Part shown: positions 37,233 to 49,477 of the stretch, piece by piece
Layout: each line of letters starts with the position of its first letter
Numbering within the stretch: position 1 is the stretch's first letter
Assembly (NCBI GenBank): GCA_905178155.1
Contig: CAJINV010000003.1
Span: forward strand, 10,917,367-10,981,366
Direction: 5' to 3'
Length of the DNA: 64,000 nt
DNA from: Amoebophrya sp. A120
Lineage: Eukaryota; Sar; Dinophyceae; Syndiniales; Amoebophryaceae
Notes under the pieces: model-generated
Told to the model about the DNA's origin: nothing
What the model saw: the letters and a program-made list of their open reading frames with translations, nothing else
Databases searched by the model: none
Position numbers and translations under genes: made by a program

Positions 37233-39104
37233 ATGAAGTCTTACACATACCTCTTGGTCGCTCAGTGGTCGGTCTTCCAACTTGCGACTGCGAGACAGCG
37301 CATGCTCCGGCGAGAGCCGCGACCGCTACCAGTTAGCGAGGAGGTGGTATCTCCATCGAGCCAGGCGCTCGGTCACCAAGAGCCAGATGAACAAGGAGCA
37401 AAAGACGACTCCTCAACCACTTTCCTCGCTCTCGGAGAAGACGAGGAACAGCATGGGGGTGCTAGAGCCAAGCCCAAGGCCACGAAGCGGAAAAATGAAA
37501 ATCGCGATGAACGAGGGGGTACAACTACAACTTCTCCCGACCACGGAGCGGCACAGCGTGTCAACCAAGGAGATAATTACGGAGACAAGGTGAACTATGA
37601 CCTGGATGCGATGGATAACGAAGGGTGCTCCAACCTGAACAAGTTGCATGTGCGAGAGTCGAGGTTGCGGTACAACGAGGACCCACTTTCGTATCAGATT
37701 CGGCAGCTGGGAACGATGCTGAGCCGCGCGGAACGCATCACGGACACGGATTCCACAGCGTTCCGTGAAGCCTACACAGCGGCACTGCAGCAGCGTGACT
37801 GTTTGTTCTGGCTCATCGACGAAGCAAAGGGCGAGCCGGAGCTTGCTTCTCACAAGGCGATCGACCATGCTGTGGAAGGTATTGATGATTTTCTTCGGAA
37901 CAATGAACTGCTTCGACGTGCAGAACGAAGCAAAGTAGACCATAGTGCATTTGCCGGCTTCTTTCGACAGCGGGTCGCTCGCACTTGCCTTTTTGAAAAG
38001 ACCTAAAACCAAGTACAAAAAATAAAAATAATGCGCTCAGTATACTTTTTTTGTTCATGATCATGGGCTCCGGTGAAAACCGCAAATCGGTAATACATAC
38101 TTACGATGCCGTCGTCGCGTCGTTCTTGAAGAAGATTTCGAACAATCAGACAAGAGTAAGCGGACCTGGTCTTTTTTGAAAACACACAGTTAGTGCTCTC
38201 GCGCGCGCCGGTGATATCAGCGCGTTGGAGAAGCGGTACCGCACCCTGTTCAGCGGGGAGGAGAAGCCACGCCATTTGAAGTCGGATGTTTCAACCAGCG
38301 ATGTCTTGCGAAACAAGGTCCGAAGTGGTGAGTTCGAGGACAAATTTGACAACTACCTTGCCATGCACTATGGAAGCATCAGCTTGGAAATCTACTGCAA
38401 AGTGGAAAGTGTAATGATCTGTGTAGAAGTTCGCAAAACGGGCAAGAATGTGCCAAGCGGTTGCTATTAAAGAGCACGCCGGGTGGCGAAAAAGCGGTCC
38501 CTCTCCCTATCATCTATTTCCCCTCCGGACCATAGAGACAGTGTGATGAATTGCTGTTGGGTGCTGTCTCAAAATAAAAATGCCATACGTCACCGCTTAC
38601 TAGGACAGAAGTCCGCTATTGCGGGGGGCCCAAGAACAGGCACAGCTATCCGCTCCATCAATATGCATGCACAAAAAATAAAAACTGTGATTGCAATTGC
38701 TATTGCACTTTGAAACTTTGTCGAAGATTTCCAATGGCTGACGCCTCCATATGCACATTGTGCAGGAGAACGACAACGCGCGCCCGGGGGAGAAAACCCT
38801 CCTGTCGGAGGGGACCGCGCACAACAGCGCGGGCGAGTCCATGGTGGACGTAGTGGAGAAGGCGGGCGCCTGGTTTGGGAAGCAGGAACGAGTAGCAAAG
38901 CGGCTGCGAGACGACTACAGCCAAATGCAAAATCACTTGGAGGCGGCTGCCGTCAGTCTGCCCGCAGACATCGAAGCGAACCCGCCGGAGTACCCGGACG
39001 GTATCGTGAATGGCGCGAAGGCACTGAAAAACCTGCGCAGCGTCGTGCCAAGCTTCATCCGTCACACGAAGGACAAACTGATGAAAATTTTCGAACAGGT
39101 TTGA
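37233..39104 (+). CDS. Small secreted, mainly helical protein
   Basis: ATG 37233 starts a likely signal peptide (YTYLLVAQWSVFQLATA), then a charged low-complexity stretch, then helical sequence (QIRQLGTMLSRAERI, AALQQRDCLFWLIDEAKG). Three exons: 37233-37957, 38207-38368 and 38752-39104. Both introns are flanked by exact 5-nt duplications (GCCGG, TGCAC) and leave the frame intact, giving HSAFAGDISALEKRYR and NYLAMHIVQENDNARPG. The last exon is helical with a Pro-rich turn, ending FEQV-stop at 39104. No family recognised; export from the cell is inferred from the N-terminus only. Confidence 0.65.
37958..38206. mobile_element. Introner-like intron, exact duplication GCCGG
   Basis: GCCGG at 37953-37957 and 38207-38211, same phase. 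Terminal inverted repeats are not obvious, so the family is unassigned. Confidence 0.6.
38369..38751. mobile_element. Introner, family F4, exact duplication TGCAC
   Basis: Starts TATGGAAGCATCAGCTTGG and ends with the inverse, GACGCCTCCATA, the inverted repeat extending about 45 nt. TGCAC on both sides. Same family as the element at 55596-55902. Confidence 0.88.
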
Positions 39105-40163
39105 ATGTAGTTTGTCGAATTTAAGAACAAGAAAACAGCAATGCGAAAGTGCCCTGTAGTGCGTGAGAATGAGAAGTGTAAACGTTGTTGGGGATGATGA
39201 ACCTCCCGTCAAGAACACCCTCCTACCAGAAGAAGAAAAAGTAGGGTGCGCCATAGCAACATGAGGGTGACGAGTGCGGCGCCCAAACTCTCAGTTACTT
39301 AACCTTTCTGAATGTATGTCTATTATGAACCAATGAAAAATGATGTTTGTGCCTGTGTTTCTGTGTATGTGAATAACCACCGTAGTTCTTCTTCTTGTAT
39401 AAAAATAAACGAAACAATTCCCCCGCCCGTTTCAGTTTCTTACTCTTAGCACGTCGAAATTTTGCGAATGTAAGCTTTGTTGTAATTGTTGCCGGCTAAT
39501 ACTGATCAAGTAGAATGATGCAGCATAAAAATCTGCAATGATTCAGCACTACAGTCGTCCTCCCCGCCACGGACGAGATGTTCGGAAGACATGGCCTGTC
39601 AGGTGACGGGAACTCGAAAAACACAAAGCCACAGCACAAACGCTCACAGTCTTGGAAGAGCGTGTCGACAGAGACAAATTCAAAACGCAAGGAGGGAAAG
39701 AAGCTGCTGGGAGAGAGGGAAAAGATAAGTAGCTCCATATGTTGTATCTATAACTGTGATTTAATGTAACTTGGAGCGACAAAGACAATAAAAATTGTGG
39801 AGCGAGAGCCGCACCTGAGCAGACTACAAAAACAAAAGTGGACAACAAGCGAAGCATTTCATTTCTCCTGCCGCCCTCGTCTTTTTTCGGATCCTGCCCT
39901 GCAGCATCAGACGAAAACAATGAACCAAGGTTTTATTCAACAAAAGAAGAGGTGTGGCTCTAAGTTCAGGCTCACTGCTATACTTTGCGATAGAACTACA
40001 AGTATCTGGTTTTATTGCTAGGGCAGGACTGGTGTTACTTACTCGTTTTTTGGTATTGCATCTTGCACCATCTTTCTTGTTTTTGTTACTTTGATTCGTC
40101 TTCTTCAGCTCGACGTTGATATCTTTCGTTTGCCGCTGACCGTGTGTACAATTAGAAAAGGAA
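39105..40163. other. Intergenic, 1.1 kb
   Basis: Short frames only. Nothing I can name. Confidence 0.5.
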
Positions 40164-43100
40164 ATGGAGAACTCCTTGCAGGGCCTTTCGGTACTGGTGC
40201 CATACGAGCAGCAGCAGCTACTCAGTGCGCGTCAACAAGCAGAAAGGCAGAGCATTTTGGAGCAGTCCCTGCGTGGCGAATCAGCCTTCGTGCGGCTTTC
40301 CCTGGATGACCAGGACTTTTTCCACGATGCGTTGGAGGGAGAAGATGGGTCGTCAGCCTCATCTAGCAGCGGTCCTCGCGATCATGATAGGCCAAGATCG
40401 ACGTACTTGCTCGCGTTCAATTTTCGTTTTATCGTACAACATGAACATGAGTATCAATCGACTTGATGTTAGAATCTTTTGAAGAGAAGCACAGCTTCTC
40501 CTTCTGCTACTGATTGTTTTTGAAGAGATTCCACTGTCCTGATTTGTTTTTATGTCCTCGATCGTGTAGTGAAAAAAGGGAGCACCTGACAGATGATATT
40601 GATCAGGGTCGTTGTTCCACCTTCGGAGGTCCTTCATGGCGCAGCGCGTAATCGGGCGCCGGGGACTTCACCACTTCACAGTATGCGACCCGGTCTTGTT
40701 GGCCAGCAAGATGACCTCCGCACGAGTGCTTCCTCTCACGAGCGGCTCAGCGGGTCGCAGCAAATTCTCTCATCTCCGCTGCCAACCGTGTCGGATCTCA
40801 TCTGGGGCATGTCTTCTCTGGGCTCCTATCCATTGTTGAAAAAAAGTATCGTACTAGTCCCACTTAATATGTTAGTTGCACGACGACTGAAGTTGTAGTA
40901 ATTCTAGTTTCCTAAGAAGACATAACGGAATTATGTGTAATGCGCATGCTGGTAAGGAAAGTGAGTTGCATTTGTAGTGATGCTGCATGGCGCTTCGAAG
41001 AAAAAGTGTGAGCAGTGCGATGAAACTTTTTTGCCCGAGGATAGCTCTTCTGCTGAGCATCCAATCCAGCATTCGCAGCGCCTCGGGCTCGCGGGTAGGT
41101 CGCCTGCCGCGGGTGGAAGCGTCGCGCGCAATGTCAATAACGCTGGTGCTACAGACAGCTTCATCAGCCCGGTCGCCGGGAGGCCGCTAGGAAAAGTGGT
41201 AGAAGGCGAAGGTGGCACGACAAGAACTGGTGTGGACGCCGGCATGCGTGCGAACAACATTGGTGATTTTGGCGGCCTCAGACAAAAAGACGAAGAGAAG
41301 ATTGATCCTGAACTGCGGCACGAAGAAGAAGGCACTCCGTTGGCAGGTCGATATGTTGGATACGCCGCGTCTTCAGAGGCAGATAATGTAGATTTTCGTG
41401 ATAAAGACAAGTCTTGTTCACGCGACGGAATCCATTCAGCCGCACTGCTGGACGACGTCGTCGAGCCGAACAGAATAGAAAACAGTTCGGAACTGCAAGA
41501 ATCCGAAGCTGCGGTGCGGCGCGCGACTCCAGCAACAATCAATAAGTGGGAGCATGGAATCGACTTCAACCTCGAGCTTCCGGACTTAAACCATGCCAGC
41601 AGCAGCTCCTGCGCAACCACTTCCGAGCGGTTGCATGAAATGCGAGCGGCGGCGGTTCCCAATTGCCACCTGGAATCGTCACCGGAAGGAAGGGACCCGC
41701 TGCTCGACACGTTCTACTCCACCGGCACAGCCTGCTCTGCCGCCGCGCCCGCTGCCACGAATACTGATGAAACCGGCACGGCTGCCACGGACAAGGATGA
41801 AACGGGCCCCCGCGGACAGCAGCAGTGCCAGCCGAGAGCGCCGAAAATGGAGGCGGTCTCCCAAGCCACCAGAGGCTGCGACGAAGACGAACTCTCGCCA
41901 ATCAAGGCGGGCCGTTGCTTCGTCGAAGAAAGAGCTAGGACCAGCGGGGAAGACCAAGAAGTTAGGCGTGGAGTAGAGATCGATGATGCCACTCGTCCCA
42001 CTGCTTTAAACAAAAACCTGCAAAACGGGGAGGATCGCGCGGCATCTTCTCTTGATGGGGTTCCTGGTGCAGCTGCACTGCGTGAGGACTGCACCGAGGA
42101 CGTGACGACTCGCGTGGAGAAAGTGAAGCAGAATCTTCAGGAAAGCAGTGACCGTTTGCACGCGCGTGCACAGAAGCTACTGGAAGAGCTCCGCCTCGAG
42201 AACGACAATGCTCCAGCTTTGCCATTGCCAACCTTTGATCTTCCAGCTACAGCAGAAAGTCCCGAGGGGGAACCGATAGGCAGTGGCTTTGAAGACGGAA
42301 GCAAGATCAACAGGATTGACTGTGCTGGCATCAAACCGAACACAATGATGCCAAGAATTTGTGATGTGGACGACATCAAGGACAGCCAAGAGCTGCATCA
42401 GGCGCAAGAAGACAACATGTTGAGCCGCGAGCTTCATGTCGATGAAATCACACGTTCTTCGCAAAAGGAGCCTGGAGAGGGCGGGCTCGGGGAGCTGCCT
42501 GAGGCGCGCGGTTTCAGAGGAGTCACTAAGGCTGACTACGATAAACTTTATGCAAGAACCGCTACCGCAACCGCTTCTGTCCCGAACAAGGCTGAAACAA
42601 CGAGGACAACGAGTGCACCCAGGGAAAACGAAAAGGTGATGCAGGACCCCAGGCAAGATTTAGGTTGTACTCCCTGTCGAACATCTTCGAGCCCGGAGGC
42701 CGACGGCGGCGCGTGCAAGACATCGATACGAGATCAAGACGTACAAATTCAAATAACATAAACACAAATTGGAAGATGAAGTAGCGGAGGCAACTTTGTT
42801 TTTTTTTATTTGAAAAGAAGTACTACGTAGTAGATAGACGACTCCCGTTGTAATACCTCATCATCCTCTTGTTGTAGTTGCTCTTGATGATGTTGATGCT
42901 AGGCGACGACTTGAATTTGATCGAGATCGCGTCACATGTGCTAGTATGTGTACTACAATATAAATATGGAGGCGCGACGGCGACTCCATATTTATAGTTC
43001 CCAAAATGAACAAGAACAACAGAGCACGGATCGCCGGGGCTAAAGATACATGAAAAAGAGGAATTTGAAATGATGCAACCGCACCAGGTTAATATGCTGG

Positions 43101-46100
43101 GAACAAGTCCGCAGCTGGTCGACGAGACTGGAATGAAATTCACCACCCCACGTGCGAGCGGGGTGCTGCCAGATTGTGGTCTTGTTCGCGAGCCGCTTCG
43201 GGCGTCGGACAGCTTTCGTCGTGCCTCCCCAGATGCGGTAAAGTCAACATCACCACAGGAGCTGCGCCAGGAGCTATCTACTTCTGCTTTCCATACCCCA
43301 GCGAGCGTGTACCACTTGAGTGACCAAGGCAGTGTGAATCGCACCCTCGCGGAGGAAATGGTAGGGGATTGTTTGATATCCCCTGCAGCAAAAGTATCGC
43401 ACTCGTAGCAAGAACCGCAGGCACATCGTGCCGCAGCACAATTATGACAATATCATATATCTTTACTTTTTTTGTAAGCTAGATCAGCAACATTCCGCAA
43501 GCTTGCCATTCTTCTAAAGGAAATCGATATTCTCATGCAATAGGTACTGCTCAAATAAATAGATATAAAATTGATAAATTTGACGACTACGATAGCGATA
43601 CCTTTGCGATGCATATTTCACCTCTTACGACTTCGACTTCGAGGACGAGACTCCTGCAGCTGGTTACGCTTCAATCCGTAGCGGTACTTTCGAGCAGCCA
43701 CAGTGGAACAAGAGCAACAGCAAGGAATCCCATGACACGATCGCACACCAAACGCAAACCACGGACGATCCTGCTCCTCGTGGGGGTGCACGACGACTCG
43801 CGGCGGACAGTCAAGATCATGCTACCAACTCCACCCTGCTGCGCTCCCCAACGCCAACAAAAGGTGATGCAGGGTTGGCTCTTAATGATCTTCAGGAAAA
43901 TGCAATGGACAGACGAGGAGGATGTGGCGACGAAGACCACTTGGAGGATCAAAGCACGCCTTCAACACTACACGCCGTTGCAGCAGCTGCGCGTAGTTGT
44001 AGCACTGCCAATCACGACGTCAATGTCAGAAACATGGCGGAGAATGCTAATGCATCTGGGGACGAAGAGCCTCCTGCAGCCGCGCTTGCGTCCCTGAACT
44101 CCAATGCGCACTCGAGCTTGTCCACAGCCTCCAGCAATGTTCCCACGATTCTTCTGGCAGAGCCAGAAGATGTCGAACTACACGCAGAACAATTGTGTGT
44201 CAACCCTGCCGCGAACAAGAACATCAAGAACCACCAGCAGGAAGATTGCCGCATTTTTGACGACGATGATTCGGCGAGTGGCACATTCAAAACTCTAACG
44301 CCCGGAGGAGCTACGAGGGAACGATCTAGTCGTAGTCAGGACGATGCAGGAGCATTAGAACTTCAGCAAGGTCGTGAGAAGTCTCCTTTTTTTGCTTCAG
44401 CGCTGAGCATCTCCAGCACCCGAGAAGAGCAAGCTGCTGCAAGCACGGGGCCACCAAATGATCTTGACGCTCTTGATAAGGCGACGCTGGGCGGAAGTCT
44501 TGTGAAGCTAAGCAGCTCCTTCGAGCAGATGGGAGAAACTCTAGGCCAGACGCAAATGTTCAGCGCATTGGATCACATGGTCGAAGCTCCTGTGCAGCAC
44601 CAAGAGCGGTCTGATGAAGGAACCTTCAGACCGGACAACGACAGCTGCAAGAGCAACCGTGAGTCTCTCGTCGAACAAAGACCGCAGAATGAGCTACTGC
44701 TGGCAGGAGAGAAACAGGAACAACAGCAAAAACATTGGTCGAACTCATCATCAATTATGATAGAGGGCCGGGAGCAGGACGAGCAGCAGGACGAGCAGCA
44801 CCATGTGATTTTTGACAAGAAGCACATCACCGACACGCGGACGAGCTTGACTGAGCTGGATACAGGAGCAGCCACGGAGGACGAACATTCCTGCTCAACC
44901 ACGGTTGGAGGCACTGCAACAGGCTACATATGCACTTCAAAAGTATCGGTACCGCCCTAGTAGAAGTAGTTGTAAAAATAATTATTGCACCACACTTGTT
45001 CCAGTTCTTTAGTGAAAATGAAATTTTTTGTGATGCTCATTGAGAGGGCAGGAAGGGAAGGCAGGTGAGGTCTCTGCTCCTGCTGCCAGAAAGGAATTAC
45101 TTTTGATATGGCGAGTGCGATACTTTTGCAAAGGATACTACAACTCGGTGAGCGAAATCACGACTGCGTCAAACTTTCCCTTCTCTGGATACACCACAAA
45201 AAGCAGCAATCTGTTGCTGCCGTCCACAGTTAGTACTAGGCGCACTGGACGAGCAGGAACTACGGCAGCCGCGGACGAGGCGGACTCGGCCTCGGGCACC
45301 TCGACAGGAAGGGAAGAAGAACTGCTCGACGAGCAGCTGTCTGTACCACATCAAGAAGATGAAGCCCGACACTGTGCTGTTGAGGGTACGCGCACTACGT
45401 CTCCCCACAGCAACTCTGTGGCCCCAACAACCACAAGCTCACGAGCAGTCCCAAGTAGAAGTGTCGAAAGTAGAGGACCACTAGTCCCGCAGCGGCAATT
45501 AAAGACGCCGGGACAGCATCAGCCTCAGCTAGTGCACGGCCCCAGTGTACGGCGAAGCGCCGCTGGTCATGAGGCGGCTGGACACAAATTGCACGCGGAG
45601 CAGCGTCGCGATCTGCATCGCGCGGACCGGGACAAAATGCCTCGGCCGACATTGTGGTCAAAAAATAACAACAAGCCAGACGTAGCAGGAGCTGGTGCGA
45701 ACTTTACGTCTGCACGGCCCCACTTAGAAACAAGCGGCAGGAACGTCCTGGCTTCTAAAAATGCTGGGCGCGGTGGCAGCGACTCCCGTCGACCGTCTGA
45801 CGGTGCTCCGGCTGCCCCCCCAAGCCCGGAACAAGTGACCCGGTACCGGGCACTGCGCGTACCGCGCAGCCTGCAGCAGAAGCATTCCGCCGGTCAAGAA
45901 CAACCACACGAGCAATTACACCCTGAGGACAGCGCCGTGCCCTCGCTATCGTCGACGACGGAAGACCCGAATGGAGCTTTGCAGCACTCGTCGAGTTCAA
46001 ACGCGCTCAACAGGCTCCGGACCTCGTCGGACTCCAACACAACAGGGAGATCGCTTCTGGACAATTTGTCGAAGGTGATGCATCGTGGGCAGTATCGGCG

Positions 46101-47215
46101 TTGCAAATGTGTCTGGGTCGTCCGAAAAGGTGCAGATAACTTGTCGTGACGCAGCGCCCTATCACTAATCAGTATACGTACAAAGTAATACAAAGTAAAA
46201 AACGCGTCTCACTATTAAGAGGTGGAGGCATTCTTTTTCTTGCCAAATCGTTGTATAATATACTTGTTCCGACGATGAAGATGCTACGCCACTTATTCGA
46301 GACCTTCGCGGCCAATCAAAACGTTGTACATGCACTCTTGGTCTTGATGCACACCCAGACATATTTGCATGCGATGGGCAGCAACGAGCTCACAACGAAC
46401 ACGCCGTGATGAATAACGGTCAAGCACAGGGGGCGCACTCAAAGGAGCTCCGGGAGCAGCAGCTACGCCGAGCAGCAGAAAACGCTGAAGCGCATCGAGC
46501 CCGTCTCTTGCGCGGCCGTGGTCGATCTCAAACAGACGGCCGCATCGATGGTAATGCCAAGACCGCCCCTGGTGGAGGTGGTGCTCATCACCCAGGAACA
46601 GTAGCAGCTGCTCTGCCCTCTGCAGCATCTTCAACGCGCGGGTCGAAAGCGAAGAAAGGAAAGGATCAGCTTCAATTTCAACGACATAACGCAGAGAAAA
46701 TGAAAAACAAAAAGAACCTTGATGTCAGGGACGAAGCCGCTAGCATTTCATTCTCCAGCGGCCATGGGACAGAAAGACTAGGAGAGCAGCTTGAAGACGG
46801 GTCATCCATTCCTCGAGCGCGGTCCATGTCGACGTGCTCCTCCTCGCGCATGCAGCGCGTCACCGCAACCTCGGCGAGTGCTTCTGCAAAGATGCGAAGT
46901 GCTGCCCCCGATGCGGCTTTTGCAGGCGGCCAAGAGCAAGCCGCGCCGCAGCAAGTTTTTCAGGACAAAGTAGTTGCTGCGTCGTCGTCCTCGCAGCAGG
47001 AGCTTGATAATGCGGGAGATAAATCTTGGTCAGGCGCCGCAGAAGAGTACCAGGATGCTAATACTCCTACGCAGCTGCCACACGGCAGCACCGCAGCGCC
47101 TGAGCCGCCTTCCGAAACGAAAATCTTTCGAATTGCTGAAGCGGTCCGGATAGCGCCCGGTCTACCGCCAGAGCTGCGTGGAGACCTGCTTTCACTCCTG
47201 GAATCGCGGAAATAG
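40164..47215 (+). CDS. Very large low-complexity protein (multi-exon)
   Basis: ATG 40164 (MENSLQGLSVLVPYEQQQ) begins a Gln/Glu-rich segment. Successive exons: 40164 to about 40400, about 40600-40826, about 40977-42724, about 43047-43376, 43616-44938, 45138-46092 and 46377-47215. All are rich in Ser, Glu, Ala, Gln and Asp, with few hydrophobic stretches. A Cys pair (KKCEQCDETF) near 41010 could be part of a small zinc site. The C-terminus (GLPPELRGDLLSLLESRK) looks like a short ordered helix. The last four exons are joined through introners with phase-consistent duplications, so they belong to one transcript; the first three are placed by proximity and could be a separate gene. No family recognised; possibly a scaffold. 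Confidence 0.5.
40827..40976. mobile_element. Left end of a family F5 introner
   Basis: TATCCATTGTTGAAAAAAAG followed by TATCGTACTAG resembles other F5 left ends (GCAAAAGTATCGCACTCG). The right boundary is not clear; the end given is approximate. Confidence 0.4.
43377..43615. mobile_element. Introner, family F5
   Basis: Starts TATCCCCTGCAGCAAAAG then TATCGCACTCG; the right end is the inverse, CGATAGCGATACCTTTGCG then ATGCATA. Flanks TTTGA and TTTCA (one mismatch), same phase. Removal gives VGDCFTSYDFDFEDE. Confidence 0.75.
44939..45137. mobile_element. Introner, family F5, exact duplication CTACA
   Basis: Starts TATGCACTTCAAAAGTATCG; right end CGAGTGCGATACTTTTGC then AAAGGATA. Exact CTACA on both sides. 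Removal gives GTATGYNSVSEITT and removes the stop at 44955-44960. Confidence 0.85.
46093..46376. mobile_element. Introner, family F1, exact duplication GGCAG
   Basis: Starts TATCGGCGTTGCAAATGTG then TCTGGGTC; right terminus CCCAGACATATTTGCATG. Exact GGCAG on both sides, same phase. Removal gives MHRGQQRAHNEHAV. Confidence 0.85.
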
Positions 47216-47703
47216 CACACAGCTGCAGCACACCAGCTGTACCTGCAAGGATGATGATGATGATGATGAACGACGAAGATGAGAGCAGGTTTAGGGTTTT
47301 GATGGAGGACGGGTCGCGCAGCTGCACAGCAGCCACCCTAGTATAGAAATGAACGACGCGGCGGTGGCCCGTTTCAATGACTCCAATTTATCAGTATGAA
47401 CTTTCTTCGGTGCGTGAGGAGGTGGATGATCGAAAGCTGGGCATCGCCAATCCTGGTTTATTGGTTGCCCGTTGGAATCGTGAAGTAGATCATGGATTAA
47501 GCCTATTTTTTTCGAAAGCTGGGAGCAAAACCCTAGTCGCAGGACGGTCCGCCATTGTGCTGCATCGTGAAAGTCTAAGCCTAGTTCGGTTGCTGCCCTC
47601 CATTGGAAAAGATCGTCACTGTGATCCTTGGATCCCCCAAAAGCTCTTTCGATCTGCTGGTGCCAAGTCTCCATTTATTTAGGCACGCCATTATATCAAC
47701 ATT
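47216..47703. other. Gap with an unassigned frame at 47377-47682 (+) / 47291-47674 (-)
   Basis: Two overlapping open frames of about 101 and 127 codons on opposite strands, directly beside the retroelement. The plus frame (IGKDRHCDPWIPQKLF) has mixed, coding-like composition, but I recognise no family. It may be the relic of an earlier insertion. Confidence 0.3.
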
Positions 47704-47825
47704 TAAACGCCAAACCATACCAGCCCTGTTTAAAGTCATTAAGAAACTTGAAGAGAGTCGACGACCAAGAGAACCCGAACATCAGCAAAAACCCCTTCAG
47801 CAAAGTTGTGAACTTCAGCGTTCAC
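47704..47825. repeat. Split direct repeat A1
   Basis: 122 nt, matching 52794-52915. Begins TAAACGCCAAACCATACC and ends CAGCGTTCAC. Its last bases supply the stop codon of the RT ORF. Confidence 0.93.
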
Positions 47826-49477
47826 GACGCCCCCTTGGTCACGCCCGCTATGCCCGGGCTCAGGGAGGAGACATAGCGACAAAGGCCGCGCACGCTCAGC
47901 AAGTCCCCCAGACTCGCCGACCTGTTGGTGATGTCGGCCACCAGCTTCTCGATGTTTGCAACACATTTCGCCACCTTCTCCTGTGGAATGAACACGGACA
48001 GACGAGACCCGTCCGGACTCAGGTCGTAGGCGATCCCCAGGGACACCAAGACCCGCTGCACAGTGTGCGACTCTGATTTTTTGTGTGCAACAGTCCAGCC
48101 GGTCAGTGCTAGATACAAATCCAGAAGGGCTGCACAGGACGCCAGGGCCCGAAGGCGCGCGAACAGCGTCGCGTCGTCTATATAAAATGGACAAGCGAGG
48201 CGCAGCAAAGTCACACAGATCAACATGTGGACTTCACTGACCCCGATGCAATCAAACACAGACCCGAGACTGCCAAACAGGGCAACGTAGGACTTGATCA
48301 CCCGCCATTGCCGTGCGCCGCGGCAGCTCTTCCCCCGGGGCCGTGGTAATGCAACAAGATTCTCGCCAGGCGTGGACACGCAAAGCTGGTAGTAGTAGCC
48401 CTCTAGGTCGCGAGTAGCCAATGCCGCGGTAAAACCGAACTCGTCGCCCGGCTCCCTGCTCTCATCCGTAGCAGCCGCGCGGCACGGGGGAAGCGCGAAA
48501 GGCTTCGCGTGATTCCGCAGAAAAGCCCGCTCACAAAAGGTGTCGGCGATTACATCCCTCTTGGTCTGGAAACAGGACGCAACCGAACCGGACGAACTCG
48601 CGCACAGCTCCGCGACCTCCACGGAGTGGCGGGGCCCCAGGAGGCGAATCCTATCCGCCGGCCGCATGTGTTTGTTGTGCGGTCTGAAATCTACACAGAG
48701 CCGCGTCTTGTTCTTTTGCTCAACTGGGAACCCGATCGCCGGAACGGAAGAAAGAGGCGCGGCGGGATCAAGTTCGACCCAGATGCCGGCAGCGATATTG
48801 GCGTCTGCCTGCCTCTCCATCTCCAGCACCTGTTCCTCTGACGCCCAATGATCGGCCGGCGGACGCCATTTGGCAGGATCCAGCACCGGAGGAGCAGCCC
48901 CCTGCGCATCATCTGCAGTCGGCAAGGCTTCTCTCCAGAACCCGCAGGGGGGAATGTCGCCCCGTGTGGTAACACCAGTCAGGAGCTTCTGCCTGCACGC
49001 CTTCATCTTTAGCTTGTCCGCCGGCGTCACGAACGGGTCCTGAAGCCTGTCCACCGCGAGGTCCAGAAGGAAAAACCACATCTCCAGCTGCTTCCCGTGG
49101 TTTTGATAATTCACCCGCATATGCTCCGGCAGACCCTTCATCGTTATCTCGTTGGCGCCCCGGGTAGCCGAATGCACTGACACGAGCCACCGCGCAAGGA
49201 TTTCGTTTCTCGCTATAGTTTCCCGTGCGGGGGTTCGCTTTAGCTCCTGTACAACGTCTCGCATCATCCAGGGCATGACAGACCGACACCCATAGGACCG
49301 ACGCTGATCAAAGATCTCCCCCGCGTGGATCAGGTCCTTCTTCTCATCGTCGGGGGCGGGTGGGAGGGCCATCTTGTTGCAGTTCGTCATCTCCCGCTCG
49401 CAGCGAAATAAATAAGGAGATGCGCACACGCTCACGGAGAGATCGCTCACAAGCACCTCAACGAACAGAACACTCAC
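47822..49477 (-). CDS. Reverse transcriptase (DIRS-like), C-terminally short
   Basis: 551 codons in the open frame; a likely ATG start is at MTNCNKMALPPAP, about 30 codons in. RT motifs in order: KTRLCVDFRPHNK (fingers), RDLEGYYYQLCV (motif A with the catalytic Asp), FGSLGSVFDC (motif B), FYIDDATLFA (motif C, YIDD with both Asp), GWTVAHKKSE and VSLGIAYD (motifs D/E). It then reaches the conserved DIRS-type thumb segment RGLCRYVSSLSPG and stops at once in the A1 repeat. No RNase H domain is visible here or elsewhere in the element, although DIRS and Ngaro elements normally carry one. The polymerase residues look intact. Confidence 0.88.
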   Translation of the reverse strand: MSVLFVEVLVSDLSVSVCASPYLFRCEREMTNCNKMALPPAPDDEKKDLIHAGEIFDQRRSYGCRSVMPWMMRDVVQELKRTPARETIARNEILARWLVSVHSATRGANEITMKGLPEHMRVNYQNHGKQLEMWFFLLDLAVDRLQDPFVTPADKLKMKACRQKLLTGVTTRGDIPPCGFWREALPTADDAQGAAPPVLDPAKWRPPADHWASEEQVLEMERQADANIAAGIWVELDPAAPLSSVPAIGFPVEQKNKTRLCVDFRPHNKHMRPADRIRLLGPRHSVEVAELCASSSGSVASCFQTKRDVIADTFCERAFLRNHAKPFALPPCRAAATDESREPGDEFGFTAALATRDLEGYYYQLCVSTPGENLVALPRPRGKSCRGARQWRVIKSYVALFGSLGSVFDCIGVSEVHMLICVTLLRLACPFYIDDATLFARLRALASCAALLDLYLALTGWTVAHKKSESHTVQRVLVSLGIAYDLSPDGSRLSVFIPQEKVAKCVANIEKLVADITNRSASLGDLLSVRGLCRYVSSLSPGIAGVTKGAS

